A stretch of DNA of 64,000 nucleotides from Streptomyces sp. MMG1533 (GCF_001279775.1 NZ_LGDG01000217.1:1-64000), one strand, 5' to 3'. Shown: positions 1 to 8,576, counted from the first letter of the stretch. The notes: generated by a model not told the origin, from the letters alone. Numbers and translations: made by a program.

Positions 1-51
1 CCGTTGGCCCCCCCGGTTACTGCTCCCCCGTTACTTGCTTCCCCCCAACCT

Positions 52-831
52 TCAGGCGACGAGCTCCCCGAAGGCGCTTTCCTCGTCACGGCCGAAGCTG
101 AGGACCTCGTCCTCACGCAGGCGGCGGAGTGACCGCCAGATGCTGGACTTCACCGTGCCGACACTGATGTCGAGGATCTCGGCGATCTCCGGGTCCGTGC
201 GGCCCTCGTAGTAGCGCAGGACCAGCATGGTGCGCTGGAGTTCCGGCAGCCGGGCGAGCGCCTGCCACAGGACCGCGCGCAGCTCCGTGCCGCGCATCGC
301 GTCCGTGTCGCCGGGCGTCTCCGGCAGTTCCTCGGTCGGGTACTCGTTCAGCTTGCGGCGGCGCCACGCGCTGATGTGCAGGTTGGTCATGGTGCGGCGG
401 AGGTAGCCCCCGACCGCGGCCTTGTCACTGATCCGGTCCCACGCCCGGTACGTCGAGAACAGCGCGCTCTGCAGCAGGTCCTCGGCCTCGAAGCGGTCGC
501 CGGTGAGGTGGTAGGCGGTTGCGTACAGGGAGGCGCGGCGCTCCTGGACGTAGGCGGTGAACTCCGCCTCCGACAGCGAACGACGCTCCCCCGTGTCCTC
601 CCTGTACGCGCTTCCCCCGTGTGCTTCCCCCGTGAAACCGTCAACCACCGTCATGTAGGCGGTGTGCTGACGCCCGGTGCCGCGAGCGCACCCCCGCCCT
701 CCCCCACGCTCGACTACGCTCGCGCGGGAGGGACCCCCATCGGCACCGGACTTCTCGGAACCCCGGCCCCCGTTCACGTCGTGCAGACGCGTGATCACTG
801 CGCTCGTGCCGTTGCCGTGCAGCGTGTTCAT
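52..831 (-). CDS. sigQ: SigE-family ECF sigma factor, SigQ-like
   Basis: RNA polymerase sigma factor of the Streptomyces SigE family. From the ATG at 831 the product is 259 aa, with sigma region 2 at about residues 95-161 and region 4 at about 190-239, the latter ending in the helix-turn-helix around SVGTVKSSIWRSLRRLR. A longer reading frame begins at GTG 933, but that codon lies inside the predicted AfsQ1 operator at 929-944, and the ATG at 831 has a G-rich tract (GGGGGG) just upstream, so 831 is preferred. The N-terminal ~90 residues are low complexity and could be shorter; an ATG at 654 is also in frame. The gene is divergent from afsQ1-afsQ2, the arrangement known for S. coelicolor sigQ, which there is a target of AfsQ1 in nitrogen-dependent antibiotic control. 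The name rests on synteny and family; the exact start is uncertain. Confidence 0.85.
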   Translation of the reverse strand: MNTLHGNGTSAVITRLHDVNGGRGSEKSGADGGPSRASVVERGGGRGCARGTGRQHTAYMTVVDGFTGEAHGGSAYREDTGERRSLSEAEFTAYVQERRASLYATAYHLTGDRFEAEDLLQSALFSTYRAWDRISDKAAVGGYLRRTMTNLHISAWRRRKLNEYPTEELPETPGDTDAMRGTELRAVLWQALARLPELQRTMLVLRYYEGRTDPEIAEILDISVGTVKSSIWRSLRRLREDEVLSFGRDEESAFGELVA

Positions 832-928
832 CTCGCGCCCCCCGTCGTGGACTTCCGGTGTTTCGCCTTGCTTCCTTGCCTGTGCCGAGAAGCTTGCCCG
901 GGCCACTTCATGGCCGTGTCCGCCGACT

Positions 929-944
929 GTCACAGACCTGTCAC
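929..944. promoter_or_regulatory. Predicted AfsQ1 binding site
   Basis: The sequence reads GTCAC, six bases, GTCAC, which matches the GTnAC-N6-GTnAC direct repeat described for AfsQ1 in S. coelicolor. It lies between sigQ and afsQ1, about 100 bp upstream of the preferred sigQ start, and so is placed to control sigQ and possibly afsQ1 itself. Binding is inferred from the motif match. Confidence 0.75.
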
Positions 945-1014
945 AGGGCCCCCCTCGGATGCCGCTCCCAGGCGTGGCACAGTCCCCACACAGACAAGAG
1001 AGTTACCGGCGCGT

Positions 1015-1047
1015 AGAAATACAGGTTGGGCCCGGAGAAATACAGGT
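1015..1047. repeat. 12-bp direct repeat in the afsQ1 leader
   Basis: AGAAATACAGGT occurs twice, at 1015-1026 and 1036-1047, with starts 21 bp apart (two helical turns). The copies sit just upstream of the afsQ1 coding region, in AT-richer sequence than the surroundings. Same-face spacing suggests a protein-binding site, but no factor is known to me. Confidence 0.6.
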
Positions 1048-1085
1048 GTCGCAGCCCCACCCCGCCATGGGCCAGAATGACCCCC

Positions 1086-1763
1086 GTGCCTTCCCTGTTG
1101 CTGATCGAGGACGACGACGCCATCCGTACGGCCCTGGAGCTGTCTCTGACGCGCCAGGGTCACCGGGTTGCCACTGCTGCCACCGGCGAGGACGGCCTGA
1201 AACTGCTGCGTGAGCAGCGGCCGGATCTGATCGTGCTGGACGTGATGCTGCCCGGCATCGACGGGTTCGAGGTGTGCCGGCGCATCCGGCGCACCGACCA
1301 GCTGCCGATCATTCTGCTGACCGCGCGCAGTGACGACATCGACGTGGTCGTCGGGCTGGAGTCCGGTGCCGACGACTATGTCGTCAAGCCGGTTCAGGGG
1401 CGGGTCCTGGACGCCCGGATCCGGGCCGTGCTGCGGCGCGGCGAGCGGGAGTCCAACGACTCGGCCGCGTTCGGTTCGCTGGTCATCGACCGGGCGGCCA
1501 TGACCGTGACCAAGAACGGCGAGGACCTCCAGCTCACGCCGACCGAGCTCAGGCTGCTGCTCGAACTGAGCCGGCGGCCCGGACAGGCCCTGTCGCGGCA
1601 GCAGTTGCTGCGGCTGGTGTGGGAGCACGACTACCTCGGCGACTCCCGACTGGTGGACGCCTGTGTGCAGCGGCTGCGCGCCAAGGTCGAGGACGTGCCG
1701 TCCTCCCCGACCCTGATCCGTACCGTGCGGGGCGTGGGTTACCGGCTGGACACTCCTCAGTGA
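1086..1763 (+). CDS. afsQ1: Response regulator AfsQ1 (OmpR/PhoB family)
   Basis: DNA-binding response regulator of the AfsQ1/AfsQ2 two-component system. A receiver domain (residues 1-115) carries the acidic pocket EDDD at 8-11 and the phospho-acceptor Asp52 in LIVLDVMLPG; an OmpR-type winged helix occupies about residues 130-225, ending in RTVRGVGYRL. Starting at GTG 1086 gives 225 aa, the length known for S. coelicolor AfsQ1; ATG 1077 would add three residues, and neither has a clear ribosome-binding site. The stop overlaps the GTG of the kinase gene by 4 bp, so the two are translationally coupled. In S. coelicolor the system activates actinorhodin, undecylprodigiosin and CDA genes and represses nitrogen-assimilation genes under glutamate. 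Confidence 0.93.
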   Translation: MPSLLLIEDDDAIRTALELSLTRQGHRVATAATGEDGLKLLREQRPDLIVLDVMLPGIDGFEVCRRIRRTDQLPIILLTARSDDIDVVVGLESGADDYVVKPVQGRVLDARIRAVLRRGERESNDSAAFGSLVIDRAAMTVTKNGEDLQLTPTELRLLLELSRRPGQALSRQQLLRLVWEHDYLGDSRLVDACVQRLRAKVEDVPSSPTLIRTVRGVGYRLDTPQ

Positions 1764-3316
1764 CCGAAGCGCAAGGGGGCGTTCGCGGCTGGGCCGCGGC
1801 TCGTAAGGGAACCTGGTCACGGCTGCGGTTCACCAGCCTGCGCCTCAGGCTGGTCGTCGTGTTCGCTCTGGTGGCGCTGACCGCCGCCGTGTCCGCGTCC
1901 GGCATCGCCTACTGGCTCAACCGTGAGGCGGTGCTCACCCGCACCCAGGACGCGGTGCTGCGCGACTTCGAGCAGGAGATGCAGAACCGGGCGGGCGCGC
2001 TGCCCGAGAACCCCACTCAGGACGAACTGCAGCACACGGCGGGCCAGATGGCGAACAGCAGCCAGCGCTTCAGCGTGCTGCTGGTCGCCGCCGACGAGAG
2101 CGGCACGACGGTGTACGGCAACTCCGGCGCCCTGAACGGCTTCTCGCTCCAGGACGTGCCCGCCTCCCTGCGCAAGGCGGTGAACAAGGAGCAGCAGGTC
2201 AACTCGACCAACAAGTACGCGTACCACCTGTACTGGCAGCGGATAGTCAGCGACGGCACGCCGTATCTGGTGGCCGGCACGAAGGTGATCGGCGGCGGGC
2301 CGACCGGCTACATGCTCAAGTCGCTGGAGCCGGAGGCCAAGGACCTCAACTCGCTTGCCTGGTCGCTCGGTATCGCCACCGGCCTGGCGCTGATCGGCTC
2401 GGCGCTGCTCGCGCAGGCCGCCGCCACGACCGTACTGAAGCCGGTGCACCGGCTGGGTGTCGCCGCCCGGCGGCTCGGGGAGGGGAAGCTGGACACGCGC
2501 CTGCGGGTGTCCGGGACGGACGAACTCGCCGATCTGTCGCGGACGTTCAACAACGCGGCCGAGGCGCTCGAGAAACGGGTGGACGACATGGCCGCGCGGG
2601 AGGACGCGTCCCGGCGGTTCGTGGCGGACATGTCGCACGAGCTGCGTACGCCGCTGACCGCCATCACCGCCGTCACGGAGGTGCTGGAGGAGGAGCTGGA
2701 GTCGGGCGGCATCGATCCCATGGTCGATCCGGCGGTACGGCTCGTGGTCAGCGAGACACGGCGGCTCAACGACCTCGTCGAGAACCTCATGGAGGTCACC
2801 CGTTTCGATGCGGGTACGGCGCGGCTGGTCGTCGACGACGTGGACGTCGTCGACCAGATCACCGCCTGCATCGACGCGCGGGCCTGGCTGGACGCGGTGG
2901 AGCTGGACGCCGAGCGCGGCATCCACGCCCGTCTCGACCCGCGCCGCCTGGACGTCATTCTGGCGAACCTGGTCGGCAACGCGCTCAAGCACGGGGGGTC
3001 GCCGGTGCGGGTCGCCGTGCGGGCGGCCGACGAGGAGGTCGTCATCGAGGTGCGGGACCACGGGCCGGGCATCCCCGAGGACGTCCTGCCGCACGTCTTC
3101 GACCGGTTCTACAAGGCCAGCGCCTCCCGGCCGCGTTCCGAGGGCAGCGGCCTGGGCCTGTCCATCGCCCTGGAGAACGCCCACATCCACGGCGGCGAGA
3201 TCACGGCCGCCAACTCCGCCGAGGGCGGCGCGGTGTTCACCCTGCGGCTGCCGCGGGACTCGTACCCGCTCACGGAGGAAGCCGACGAAGGTGAGAAGGG
3301 CAAGGGGGACGCCTGA
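1760..3316 (+). CDS. afsQ2: Sensor histidine kinase AfsQ2
   Basis: Membrane-bound sensor kinase partner of AfsQ1, 518 aa from the GTG at 1760 that overlaps the afsQ1 stop. It has an N-terminal membrane segment (about residues 30-52), an extracytoplasmic sensor region of about 130 residues, a second membrane segment, a HAMP linker, a HisKA domain with the H-box MSHELRTPLT (phospho-acceptor His293) and a HATPase_c domain with N-box (GNALKHG), DHGPGIPE, FDRFYK and GSGLGLSI motifs. All catalytic elements are intact. The downstream lipoprotein gene starts on the last base of this gene's stop codon, so the three genes form one operon. The signal sensed is not evident from the sequence. Confidence 0.93.
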   Translation: MTEAQGGVRGWAAARKGTWSRLRFTSLRLRLVVVFALVALTAAVSASGIAYWLNREAVLTRTQDAVLRDFEQEMQNRAGALPENPTQDELQHTAGQMANSSQRFSVLLVAADESGTTVYGNSGALNGFSLQDVPASLRKAVNKEQQVNSTNKYAYHLYWQRIVSDGTPYLVAGTKVIGGGPTGYMLKSLEPEAKDLNSLAWSLGIATGLALIGSALLAQAAATTVLKPVHRLGVAARRLGEGKLDTRLRVSGTDELADLSRTFNNAAEALEKRVDDMAAREDASRRFVADMSHELRTPLTAITAVTEVLEEELESGGIDPMVDPAVRLVVSETRRLNDLVENLMEVTRFDAGTARLVVDDVDVVDQITACIDARAWLDAVELDAERGIHARLDPRRLDVILANLVGNALKHGGSPVRVAVRAADEEVVIEVRDHGPGIPEDVLPHVFDRFYKASASRPRSEGSGLGLSIALENAHIHGGEITAANSAEGGAVFTLRLPRDSYPLTEEADEGEKGKGDA

Positions 3317-3918
3317 TGAACGTACGACGTCTGCTGGTGCTCCCCGTGTTCGCGCTGCTCCTCGCCGGATGCGGCATCCGGGCCACCGAAGTGCCGACCG
3401 ACTTCGGTCCCGCACCCTCCCGGGTGCGCTGCTCCCTCTCCGAGCCGGACATCTCGACGCAGGCCTCGCGCGGGCTGCCCGTGCAGGTGTTCCTGCTGTG
3501 CGGTTCGTCGCTGGTTGCCGTCGACCGGACCGTGCGCGTGCCGGACGGTACGGCGGACTCCGCGCGGCGCGTGCTGGTCGCGCAGGGGCTGCTGGACGAG
3601 CTCGCCGCGACGCCGTCGGCCGCCGAGAAGGAGGCCGGCTACACGACCGACGTGCGCGGCGGCATGACGGTGACCGGACCGCGCCCCAAGGACCCCGGGG
3701 ACGCCCTGCGCCTGAGCACCCCGCCCGACGACCTCACCTCGTACTCCCTCGCCCAGCTCGTCTGCACCTTCTCCGACTCGGCGGCGGCGGAGGGCGACGG
3801 CTCCGTCATCCTCGGCGGCCCCGGCAGCGAGACCGTGCGCCGCTACGAGTGCACGGACGAGGTCCGCTCCCGCCCCGGCAGCAAGGAGCCGCCGCGGAGC
3901 GAGGTCGCGGGCGGGTGA
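3316..3918 (+). CDS. Lipoprotein of the afsQ operon
   Basis: Secreted lipoprotein of 200 aa with a short hydrophobic signal and lipobox LLAGC near residue 19. The ATG shares its A with the TGA of afsQ2 and is preceded by a strong AAGGGGGAC ribosome-binding site, so it is co-expressed with the two-component system. The mature part shows no catalytic motif; the region around residues 55-100 resembles the GerMN-type fold common in Streptomyces lipoproteins, but this is a weak impression. Position suggests an accessory that modulates AfsQ2 sensing at the membrane surface, by analogy with CseA in the SigE-CseABC operon. That role is inference. Confidence 0.8.
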   Translation: MNVRRLLVLPVFALLLAGCGIRATEVPTDFGPAPSRVRCSLSEPDISTQASRGLPVQVFLLCGSSLVAVDRTVRVPDGTADSARRVLVAQGLLDELAATPSAAEKEAGYTTDVRGGMTVTGPRPKDPGDALRLSTPPDDLTSYSLAQLVCTFSDSAAAEGDGSVILGGPGSETVRRYECTDEVRSRPGSKEPPRSEVAGG

Positions 3919-4045
3919 CGCCGGCGAGCGAGACGCGCCGCGGAGGCGAACCGAGCCCCGGAAGAGGGGCGTGTGGCGCAAGCCTCATGCACGTACCTCT
4001 GGGTACCCCGGAACCGATCGTGCCGGAGGCCGCGTCTAGGGGGGC

Positions 4046-4597
4046 GTGCAGCGTCAAGGCTCCATCGGCGGCAGTGCCGCGATTCGCATCCGTGTGACGG
4101 GAGGTGTCCTCCTCGTCGCACACCTCGTGTTCGTCGCCTGGTTCACGCTGCGTCCGCTGGACGTCCCCTGGGTGATGCCTCCCAACCTGCATCCGCTGGC
4201 CGGTATCCGGGCGGATGCCGCGCTCGGCTGGCAGGAGGGCGCCCGGCGCATCGCGGAGGGGCTGGCGCTGCTGGCCCCGCTGGGCGTGCTGCTCCCGATG
4301 GCGCACGGCAGGCTCACCGTCTCTCCGCTCGCCTCCCTGCTCCGTACGATGGCCGCCGGCGCCCTGATCTCGCTGGGCATCGAACTGCTCCAGACCGGCG
4401 TGCCCGGACAGGTCGTCGACATCGACTCACTGCTCCTGAACACGGCGGGCGTCGCCCTCGCGCACGCGGCGCTCGTGCCCGCGGCCCGCGCCTGGCTCCG
4501 TCGCAGGACCGAGCGCGTACGCGGTCGCTTGGTCCGCCAGGAGGACGCTCCTCAGGGTCGGACCCCGACGATTCCCAGGGTCGGGGTCGCACCGTAG
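4046..4597 (+). CDS. VanZ-like membrane protein
   Basis: Integral membrane protein of 183 aa (GTG start) with the VanZ-family layout: a first helix ending in the FTLRPLDVPW region (residues about 20-42), a loop with PNLHPL, and two or three more helices including GVLLPMAHG and the conserved ISLGIELLQ...VVDIDSLLLNTAGV stretch. VanZ domain proteins are associated with glycopeptide/teicoplanin tolerance or cell-envelope roles, but most Streptomyces members have no assigned function. The C-terminal ~35 residues are basic and probably cytoplasmic. It is separated from the lipoprotein gene by 127 bp and is probably transcribed on its own. Confidence 0.85.
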   Translation: MQRQGSIGGSAAIRIRVTGGVLLVAHLVFVAWFTLRPLDVPWVMPPNLHPLAGIRADAALGWQEGARRIAEGLALLAPLGVLLPMAHGRLTVSPLASLLRTMAAGALISLGIELLQTGVPGQVVDIDSLLLNTAGVALAHAALVPAARAWLRRRTERVRGRLVRQEDAPQGRTPTIPRVGVAP

Positions 4598-4690
4598 AGC
4601 GACGCTTTGTCCTCTTCCTGTCCGTACCGTGGTTGTCAGATGAGGCAGCCGACAGGGCCGCCTCCGCCAGACGCTCACGAAGGAGCAGCC

Positions 4691-4894
4691 ATGTCCCGCC
4701 TTGCCCGCCCCACCGACGGCCGCATGATCGGCGGAGTGTGTGCCGCGCTGGCACGGCGCTTCGGCACCTCCGCCACGACGATGCGAGTGATCTTCCTCGT
4801 GTCCTGCCTGCTGCCGGGCCCGCAGTTCCTGCTCTACATCGCGCTGTGGATCCTGTTCCCCTCCGAGGACAAGGCCTCGCGCACGGCCTGGTAG
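4691..4894 (+). CDS. PspC domain small membrane protein
   Basis: A 67-aa protein that is essentially one PspC domain: the motif LARPTDGRMIGGVCAALARRFG, followed by a hydrophobic helix (VIFLVSCLLPG) and a second one (FLLYIALWILFP). The ATG at 4691 is chosen because AAGGAG lies six bases upstream; the longer frame from 4607 has no such signal. PspC proteins sit in the membrane and relate to phage-shock or envelope-stress responses; in actinobacteria stand-alone PspC proteins are mostly uncharacterised. A strong hairpin terminator follows directly. Confidence 0.9.
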   Translation: MSRLARPTDGRMIGGVCAALARRFGTSATTMRVIFLVSCLLPGPQFLLYIALWILFPSEDKASRTAW

Positions 4895-4904
4895 GCGCAC
4901 GTAC

Positions 4905-4948
4905 GCCGGTGGGGCGCACCCCGTGTCCGAGGGGTGCGCCCCACCGGC
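4905..4948. terminator. Bidirectional hairpin terminator
   Basis: A perfect 18-bp inverted repeat (4905-4922 and 4931-4948) with an 8-nt loop lies between the convergent PspC gene and the secreted-protein gene, and a further arm extends it with a 2-nt bulge. There is no T-tract, as is usual in Streptomyces. It can serve both strands. Confidence 0.85.
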
Positions 4949-4968
4949 GCGTACGGAGGCGGTGCGGG

Positions 4969-5328
4969 TCAGCCGAGCGGGGTCCCGTTCACCGGCAGGC
5001 CCTGGGTGGGCAGCCCGGCGCCACCGGCCGGCAGGCCGCCGAGCAGACCGGCGACCGGCGCGGTCGGGCGCTCGGCGAGCACCTTCTGTGCGACCGGGTG
5101 CGCTTCGGCCAGGCTCGTGGTGAGCGCCGGCCGCGCCTGGGACAGCGCCTCACCGGCCCCCGGCAGCGACTCGGTGATCTTCTCCGCCGGCAGCGTCTGG
5201 GTGACGCCGCCCAGCGCCTCGGTGGGGTCCTGAACGTCCGGGGCGGCGTTCGCGGCGCCCGCACCGGCGGCGGCGAAGGCGGCACCGAGAGCGGCGACAC
5301 CGAGGGTCTTGGCAGCAGACTGCTTCAT
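4969..5328 (-). CDS. Small secreted protein
   Basis: A 119-aa secreted protein. The ATG at 5328 is chosen because AAGGACG lies about eight bases upstream and a clear Sec signal peptide follows: KQSAAKTLG, an alanine-rich hydrophobic core, and a cleavage site near ANAAP (about residue 29). The mature part is rich in Ala, Pro and Gly with no cysteines and no recognised domain; it ends in a glycine/leucine-rich segment (LLGGLPAGGAGLP). Homologues in other Streptomyces are sometimes annotated as ATP-binding, which this sequence does not support. Convergent with the PspC gene. Confidence 0.8.
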   Translation of the reverse strand: MKQSAAKTLGVAALGAAFAAAGAGAANAAPDVQDPTEALGGVTQTLPAEKITESLPGAGEALSQARPALTTSLAEAHPVAQKVLAERPTAPVAGLLGGLPAGGAGLPTQGLPVNGTPLG

Positions 5329-5464
5329 GAAAATGCGTCCTTGAATGGAATGAGGATGTGAGCGGTCCACGACCGTAAACACGCCGAGCCACCCGCCGCA
5401 AACATCGAAATGCGGACGGATTGTGAATGTCCGCCCGCATTCCCGTTCCCCGGATTCCGCCGGA

Positions 5465-6628
5465 TCAGCCCTCCGTGTCCACAGAACCGCTGGTGGAGGC
5501 GGTCTGCTGGAACAGCCATTCGGACTTCAGCTCGGCATATCCGGGCTTGACGACGTCATTGATCATCGCGAGTCGTTCGTCGAAAGGAATGAACGCTGAT
5601 TTCATCGCATTGACAGAGAACCACTGCATGTCGTCGAGCGTGTAACCGAACGCCTCGACAAGGTGCTCGAATTCTCGGCTCATGCTGGTGCCGGACATCA
5701 GGCGGTTGTCCGTGTTCACGGTCGCCCGGAAGTGCAGCCGGCGCAGCAGCCCGATCGGGTGCTCGGCATAGGAGGCCGCGGCTCCGGTCTGAAGGTTGGA
5801 GCTGGGGCACAGCTCGAGCGGGATGCGCTTGTCCCGTACGTAGGAGGCGAGCCGGCCGAGCTTCACCGAACCGTCCTGGTGGACCTGGATGTCGTCGATG
5901 ATGCGCACGCCGTGGCCGAGCCGGTCGGCCCCGCACCACTGGAGGGCCTGCCAGATGGACGGCAGTCCGAAGGCCTCGCCGGCGTGGATGGTGAAGTGGT
6001 TGTTCTCCCGCTTGAGGTACTCGAAGGCGTCGAGGTGCCTGGTGGGCGGGAACCCGGCCTCGGCGCCCGCGATGTCGAAGCCGACGACGCCCAGGTCCCG
6101 GTACCGGTTGGCGAGTTCGGCGATCTCCAGGGAGCGGGCCGCGTGCCGCATGGCGGTGAGCAGGGCGCCGACGCGGATGCGGTGACCGCTCGCCCTGGCG
6201 CGCCGTTCCCCTTCCCGGAAGCCCTCGTTGACGGCCTCGACGACCTCTTCGAGACTCAGGCCGTCGGCCAGGTGCTGTTCGGGGGCGTACCGCACCTCCG
6301 CGTACACGACCCCGTCCTCGGCGAGGTCCTCGGCGCACTCGGCGGCGACCCGGACGAGCGCGTCCCGGGTCTGCATCACGCCGACGGTGTGCGAGAAGGT
6401 CTCCAAGTACCGTTCCAGGGAACCGGAGTCGGCGGCCTCGCGGAACCAGACGCCGAGCTTGTCGGGGTCGGTCTCCGGGAGTTGGGAGTACCCGGTCTCC
6501 CGGGCGAGGTCGACGATCGTGCCGGGGCGCAGCCCGCCGTCGAGGTGGTCGTGCAGCAGGACCTTGGGCGCCCGGCGGATCTGGTCCGAGCTCGGGGTGG
6601 TCCCCTTCGGGGCAGTCTGGCTCGTCAT
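5465..6628 (-). CDS. add: Adenosine deaminase
   Basis: Zinc-dependent adenosine deaminase (adenosine or deoxyadenosine to inosine plus ammonia), cytosolic, 387 aa. Visible motifs in order are the metal-binding HDHLDG near residue 27, [10 protein letters not shown] with the catalytic Glu, [18 protein letters not shown] and the [10 protein letters not shown] metal-binding segment typical of the actinobacterial type. A palindrome CTACGCGCGTAG lies 17 bp upstream of the ATG, and a TAGAGT -10-like element ends six bases before the ATG, so the message may be leaderless with the operator just upstream of the -10. The same palindrome precedes the nucleoside importer genes at 21-24 kb, placing this enzyme in one salvage regulon with them. 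Confidence 0.95.
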   Translation of the reverse strand: MTSQTAPKGTTPSSDQIRRAPKVLLHDHLDGGLRPGTIVDLARETGYSQLPETDPDKLGVWFREAADSGSLERYLETFSHTVGVMQTRDALVRVAAECAEDLAEDGVVYAEVRYAPEQHLADGLSLEEVVEAVNEGFREGERRARASGHRIRVGALLTAMRHAARSLEIAELANRYRDLGVVGFDIAGAEAGFPPTRHLDAFEYLKRENNHFTIHAGEAFGLPSIWQALQWCGADRLGHGVRIIDDIQVHQDGSVKLGRLASYVRDKRIPLELCPSSNLQTGAAASYAEHPIGLLRRLHFRATVNTDNRLMSGTSMSREFEHLVEAFGYTLDDMQWFSVNAMKSAFIPFDERLAMINDVVKPGYAELKSEWLFQQTASTSGSVDTEG

Positions 6629-6644
6629 TTCCGCACTCTAACGC

Positions 6645-6656
6645 CTACGCGCGTAG
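6645..6656. promoter_or_regulatory. Palindromic operator upstream of adenosine deaminase
   Basis: A perfect 12-bp palindrome, CTACGCGCGTAG, lies immediately upstream of the TAGAGT element (minus strand, 6638-6633). An identical copy stands before the nucleoside ABC transporter operon (21301-21312), and 10-of-12 copies stand before both BMP lipoprotein genes. The central CG is typical of LacI-family operators, but the regulator is not in this window. Confidence 0.75.
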
Positions 6657-6741
6657 ATCGCTCGTTGTACGAAATCGTCGATACGTAATGGTGACCGCAC
6701 GTACTGGTGGCGTACACCCACGCTTCTGACACTGTTCTGTC

Positions 6742-7500
6742 ATGGCACAGCAAGCGACGCCGGTTCGCACGGCCCGGCTGGGACGGGCACTGGGGACGGA
6801 GCCGACGGCGGTGAGCGGGGTGGTACTGCTGCTCCCCGGCGGCGACGAGGTCTCCAGCCGCAGGCCCTCACCGATGATGGCGACCGCGTCCGTACGGGCG
6901 CTGGGACGGCGCCTGGCCCGCGCCGGCCGCGAGGAGGGCCTGACCGCCCACGTCGTCCACTACCGCTATCGCGGCTGGAACGGCAGCGAGGCCCATCTGG
7001 CCCACGACGCCTCCTGGGCGGTCGACGAGACCGTACGGCGCTACGGCGACGTCCCCGTCTGCCTCACCGGCATCGACATGGGCGGCCGCGCGGCGCTGCG
7101 CGCGAGCGGGCACGAGGCGGTCAACTCCGTGGTGGCGCTCGCCCCTTGGCTGCCCGAGGAGGACGTGGCCGCGCCGCCCGAACCGGTGAAGCAGCTCGTC
7201 GGACGCAGGGTGCTGATCGTGCACGGCACGAATGACGCACGTACGGATCCGGAGCTGTCGTTCCGGCTGGCGGCGCGGGCGAAGAAGGCCAACCGGGACG
7301 TGTGCCGGTTCGAAGTGCACTCCGACGGACACGGGTTGCACCAGCACCGGGACGAAGTCCACGCGCTGGCCGAGGACTTCGTGATGGGCACGCTGTTCGG
7401 GCGGGCGTTGTCCCGGCCGGTGCGGGATGCGCTGGCGGCGCCGCCGCCGTTGGGGTTGCGGATGCCGCTTGCCTCCGGCTTCGGGCGGTCCAGGCGGTAG
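6742..7500 (+). CDS. Alpha/beta hydrolase family protein
   Basis: A 252-aa cytoplasmic alpha/beta-hydrolase of the dienelactone-hydrolase-like type. The first strand and oxyanion region are at VVLLLPGGDEV (about residue 27), the nucleophile elbow is at GIDMGGRAAL (about residue 112), the acid residue is in VHGTNDARTDP and the histidine in DGHGLHQH. The elbow has Asp where Ser is usual, as in dehalogenases and epoxide hydrolases, or the protein may be catalytically altered. No ribosome-binding site is seen before the ATG. It is divergent from adenosine deaminase. The substrate is unknown. Confidence 0.8.
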   Translation: MAQQATPVRTARLGRALGTEPTAVSGVVLLLPGGDEVSSRRPSPMMATASVRALGRRLARAGREEGLTAHVVHYRYRGWNGSEAHLAHDASWAVDETVRRYGDVPVCLTGIDMGGRAALRASGHEAVNSVVALAPWLPEEDVAAPPEPVKQLVGRRVLIVHGTNDARTDPELSFRLAARAKKANRDVCRFEVHSDGHGLHQHRDEVHALAEDFVMGTLFGRALSRPVRDALAAPPPLGLRMPLASGFGRSRR

Positions 7501-7591
7501 AGCTCGGGACTTGATGCCGTGTTCGGGGTGCGGGTTGTCCGTGGCCGGCCGCACCCCGTGGCCGAGCCGCTGTGTCACAGCCTCGCGCCCC

Positions 7592-8545
7592 TCAGGTGGG
7601 CAGCAGGTTGCCCCGTTTCGAGAGCAGGAACCGTTTGAAGGCTGCTACCGGGGGTGTGTCCGGGTGGCCGTCGAGCCACGCCACGCCGATTTCCCTTGCC
7701 GCCCTGGGGGCGGTCACCGTCAGTTCCACAACTCCCGGGCGGGGGAAGACGGGCGGGGGCAGCAGGGCCACCCCGAGGCCTGCCGCGACCAGGCCTCGCA
7801 GCGTTTCCGCCTCCTCGCCCTCGAAGGCCACCCGGGGTTTGAAGCCGGCCTCCTGGCAGAGGTCGTCGGTGATGCGGCGCAGGCCGTAGCCGGGTTCGAG
7901 GGTGACGAAGGTTTCGTCGGCGGCCTCGGCGAGGCGGATGCGGCGGCGGGCGGCGAGGCGGTGGTCGGCCGGGACGACCAGGCGGAGTTTCTGTTCGTCG
8001 AGGCGGCGGGACACGAGGTCGGGGGCGTCCGGCACGGGCGAGGTGAGGCACAGGTCCAGCTCGCCCGCGCGCAGCCGCTCGATCATCGCCTCGCCGTAGT
8101 TCTGGACGAGGCTGAAGCGGACCCGGGGATGGTCGGCGCGGAAGGCCTGCAGCAGGCCCGGCACGGTCTCGGCGCCCATGGTGTGCAGGAAGCCGAACGC
8201 GACCTTGCCGGTGGCGGGGTCGGCGTCGGCGCGGACCTCCTCGGCGGCGCGCTCGACCTCGGCGAGGGCGCGTTCGACGGAGCCGAGGAAGGTGCGGCCG
8301 GCGGGAGTGAGGGAGACCGTGCGGCCGCGGCGGGCGAACAGGTCGACGCCCAGATCCTGTTCGAGCCGGACCATGGCCCGCGACAGGGTGGACTGCGGGA
8401 CCTGCATCTCCTGGGCGGCGCGGGTGACGTGCTCGGTGCGGGCGACGCCGGCGAAGTAGGCCAGGCGCGGGGCCAGCAACATCACCATGTCTTCTGTGTC
8501 ACCGGATGGTGACAGGCGCGTCTGTGACCTCTGCTGATGCTCCAT
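7592..8545 (-). CDS. LysR-family transcriptional regulator
   Basis: A 317-aa LysR-type regulator. The N-terminal helix-turn-helix covers about residues 25-85 (FAGVARTEHVTRAAQEMQVPQSTLSRAM region, with VDLFARRGRTVSLTPAGRTF after it), and the C-terminal effector-binding domain starts near KVAFGFLHTMG. It is divergent from the MFS transporter at 8609 and so probably controls it, a common arrangement for LysR regulators and efflux pumps. The start at ATG 8545 is the first in a clean context; the ATG at 8488 would remove 19 residues that lie outside the conserved domain. The inducer cannot be told from the sequence. Confidence 0.92.
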   Translation of the reverse strand: MEHQQRSQTRLSPSGDTEDMVMLLAPRLAYFAGVARTEHVTRAAQEMQVPQSTLSRAMVRLEQDLGVDLFARRGRTVSLTPAGRTFLGSVERALAEVERAAEEVRADADPATGKVAFGFLHTMGAETVPGLLQAFRADHPRVRFSLVQNYGEAMIERLRAGELDLCLTSPVPDAPDLVSRRLDEQKLRLVVPADHRLAARRRIRLAEAADETFVTLEPGYGLRRITDDLCQEAGFKPRVAFEGEEAETLRGLVAAGLGVALLPPPVFPRPGVVELTVTAPRAAREIGVAWLDGHPDTPPVAAFKRFLLSKRGNLLPT

Positions 8546-8563
8546 GGGAACGATTATGACGAT

Positions 8564-8576
8564 TCCATGCATTGGA
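8564..8576. promoter_or_regulatory. Putative LysR box
   Basis: TCCATGCATTGGA fits the T-N11-A LysR box with near-dyad arms (TCCA/TGGA). It lies in the 63-bp region between the LysR gene and the MFS gene, and is the best candidate in that gap. Confidence 0.5.

Noticed and set aside
832..933. Extended sigQ from GTG 933
   Set aside because: The codon sits inside the AfsQ1-type operator, and the added residues are low complexity.
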